Part shown: positions 4,946-6,346 of the stretch, in pieces
Layout: every line of letters starts with the position of its first letter
How positions within the stretch are numbered: position 1 is the first letter of the stretch
The notes under the pieces: generated by a model
The model's input: the letters and a program-made list of their open reading frames with translations, nothing else
What the model was told of the DNA's origin: nothing
Database searches by the model: none
Program-made: the position numbers and the translations under genes
Assembly (NCBI GenBank): GCA_003506745.1
Contig: DNYQ01000157.1
Span: forward strand, 1-6,346
Direction of reading: 5' to 3'
Source of the DNA: Syntrophaceae bacterium
GTDB taxonomy: Bacteria > Desulfobacterota > Syntrophia > Syntrophales > Smithellaceae
DNA: 6,346 nt

Positions 4946-6298
4946 ATGAAGAAAGTATTGCTGATTTCAGCCAATAGGATGAAAAATCCTTATCCGGTCT
5001 ATCCGCTGGGGCTTGATTATGTGGCGGGTGCATTGAATTTGCACCATGAAACAAAGATTCTGGACATGATCGATCTGGCCTCCCCGGAAGCGTTGGGGGA
5101 GCAGATTCGAAAATACGCACCGGATTATATTGGTCTTTCCATTCGCAATATCGACAATACCGACACGATCAACAGCCGGGGCTTTCTGTCCGATTATCAG
5201 GATCTGGTCGCCGTGATTCGCCAAAATTCGAAAGCAAAACTCATTCTAGGTGGAAGCGGCTACACGGTTTTTCCGGTTGAGTTTTTCCGGGCGCTTCATG
5301 CGGATTACGGCGTTGCCGGAGAAGGGGAGAGATTCCCCGCGTTGCTTTCCGCGCTGGAAAATAAAACGGATGTTACGGCCATTCCGGGCGTGATCACGAA
5401 GGAAACATCATCGGTGGCCTACCGGGCATGGGACGGCGACATCCATCGGGCGTTTGATCCGGATGCCGCGCATACGAAATATTATCTGTCCTACGGCGGC
5501 ATGCTCAATCTCCAAACGAAAAGAGGCTGCCCTTTTCGTTGCAGCTATTGCACCTATCCCCACATTGAAGGCGGTAAAATGCGTTTTTTCGCTCCGGACG
5601 AAGTTGCGAGGCAGGCCCGCGAACTTCAGGAAGCCGGCGCGAAGTACATTTTCATGACTGACTCCGCTTTCAATGCGAGTTTCGAACACAGCCTGCAAGT
5701 GGCCCGGGCTTTTACGGATGCGAGGATCTCCATTCCCTGGGGAGGATTTTTTGCTCCCACCGTCCCGCCGGATGATTATTATGCAAAGCTGGCTGATGCG
5801 GGGCTTACCCATGTGGAATTCGGTACGGAGTCGATGTGCGACGCCATGCTTACGAATCTGCGCAAACCGTTTGTTGCCGCCGAAGTTTTTGTGGCGCATC
5901 AAAAAGCTCTTGCCGCCGGTTTGTATATCGCCCATTATTTTTTGCTGGGCGGCCCCGGCGAAAACCCGGATACTTTGCAGGCGACCCTGCGGGGTGTTGA
6001 TCGCCTGGAAAAGGCGGTCTTCTTCTTTTTCTGCGGCATCCGTATTTATCCGCATACGGCCCTGTATGAAACGGCTCTTCACGAAGGCCAGATCAACGCG
6101 TCGCAAAATCTTCTGGAACCGGTTTTTTACCGTTCGCCTCACCTATCCGATATCGAAATTATAAAAAGCGTTGAAGCGCATGCCGCCGGCCGGATCAACT
6201 GGCTGGTGGGCGCGGCTGAAAGCAAGGCGACAAGGATATTGCCCAGGCTGTATGAGCGGGGGCATACGGGGCCGTTGTGGGAACACCTGATCTCGTAA
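4946..6298 (+). CDS. Cobalamin-binding-domain radical SAM enzyme, probably acting on an ACP-bound or lipid substrate
   Basis: This 450-residue enzyme should bind a 4Fe-4S cluster and S-adenosylmethionine to start radical chemistry. Residues 1-130 form a Rossmann-like B12-binding-type domain (KKVLLISANR, YPLGLDYVAGAL, DYIGLSIRN, LILGGSGYTVFP, GVAGEGE). It lacks the DxHxxG cobalamin-ligand motif, as do many radical SAM relatives that bind B12 without that histidine or have lost it. The radical SAM core follows: CPFRCSYC (Cys195, Cys199, Cys202, the CxxxCxxC cluster motif), MTDSAFN (237-243), EFGTES (291-296) and LLGGPGEN (333-340). The C-terminal 80 residues are less conserved. The start ATG at 4946 has a modest site (GGA at 4935-4937). 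TAA is followed at once by in-frame TAG. The gene lies 59 bases after the acyl carrier protein. From memory, similar proteins beside ACP genes in Desulfobacterota are annotated as lipid-biosynthesis B12-binding/radical SAM proteins. The exact reaction (methylation, cyclisation or C-C coupling) cannot be told. Confidence 0.92.
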   Translation: MKKVLLISANRMKNPYPVYPLGLDYVAGALNLHHETKILDMIDLASPEALGEQIRKYAPDYIGLSIRNIDNTDTINSRGFLSDYQDLVAVIRQNSKAKLILGGSGYTVFPVEFFRALHADYGVAGEGERFPALLSALENKTDVTAIPGVITKETSSVAYRAWDGDIHRAFDPDAAHTKYYLSYGGMLNLQTKRGCPFRCSYCTYPHIEGGKMRFFAPDEVARQARELQEAGAKYIFMTDSAFNASFEHSLQVARAFTDARISIPWGGFFAPTVPPDDYYAKLADAGLTHVEFGTESMCDAMLTNLRKPFVAAEVFVAHQKALAAGLYIAHYFLLGGPGENPDTLQATLRGVDRLEKAVFFFFCGIRIYPHTALYETALHEGQINASQNLLEPVFYRSPHLSDIEIIKSVEAHAAGRINWLVGAAESKATRILPRLYERGHTGPLWEHLIS

Positions 6299-6346
6299 TA
6301 GATGACTTTGTAAATACCCTGAAGGGCACACGAAGTTCATATGCTG

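Noticed and set aside
5408..6142. Minus-strand open frame of 244 codons
   Set aside because: It is antisense to the radical SAM gene, which carries the full cluster motif and core. No family resemblance was seen.
6341..6346. ATG at the right edge as the start of another gene
   Set aside because: Only two codons are visible, and the nearest purine-rich sequence (GAAGGG, 6321-6326) is too far upstream to support it.

Overview
The window reads as chromosomal DNA of an anaerobic, Gram-negative-type bacterium. A Desulfobacterota relative (the former Deltaproteobacteria, for instance a Syntrophus- or Smithella-like organism) is my best guess. The reasons are a flavin reductase-rubredoxin protein typical of anaerobes, substrate-level acetate metabolism, and a B12/radical SAM plus acyl carrier protein lipid-type operon. 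The taxonomy is inference from gene content only.

The left half (about 1-4031) is entirely on the minus strand. Reading 5' to 3' on that strand, it begins with a high-molecular-weight rubredoxin (Hrb-like, 4031-3336). After 86 bases comes the most striking gene, a 775-residue protein (3249-922). It joins a cyclic-nucleotide-binding-type sensor domain, a complete acetate kinase and a complete PduL-type phosphotransacylase in one frame. A 193-base gap follows, then the first 242 residues of a helical protein that runs off the left edge (728-1). The fusion gene would convert acetyl-CoA to acetate plus ATP (or the reverse) on one polypeptide, with a built-in regulatory domain.

The right half (4185-6298) is on the plus strand and diverges from the hrb gene across a 153-base intergenic region. 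That region carries a credible sigma70-type promoter, a 15-base palindrome and a 9-base direct repeat. The three plus-strand genes are close together and look like an operon: a small two-or-three-pass membrane protein with a TTG start, an acyl carrier protein, and a cobalamin-domain radical SAM enzyme. They look like the beginning of a specialised fatty-acyl or lipid-modifying pathway whose remaining enzymes would lie beyond the right edge.

No RNA genes, CRISPR arrays, insertion sequences or convincing rho-independent terminators were seen. No stretch longer than 300 bases lacks a gene. The last 48 bases (6299-6346) hold no feature I can support.
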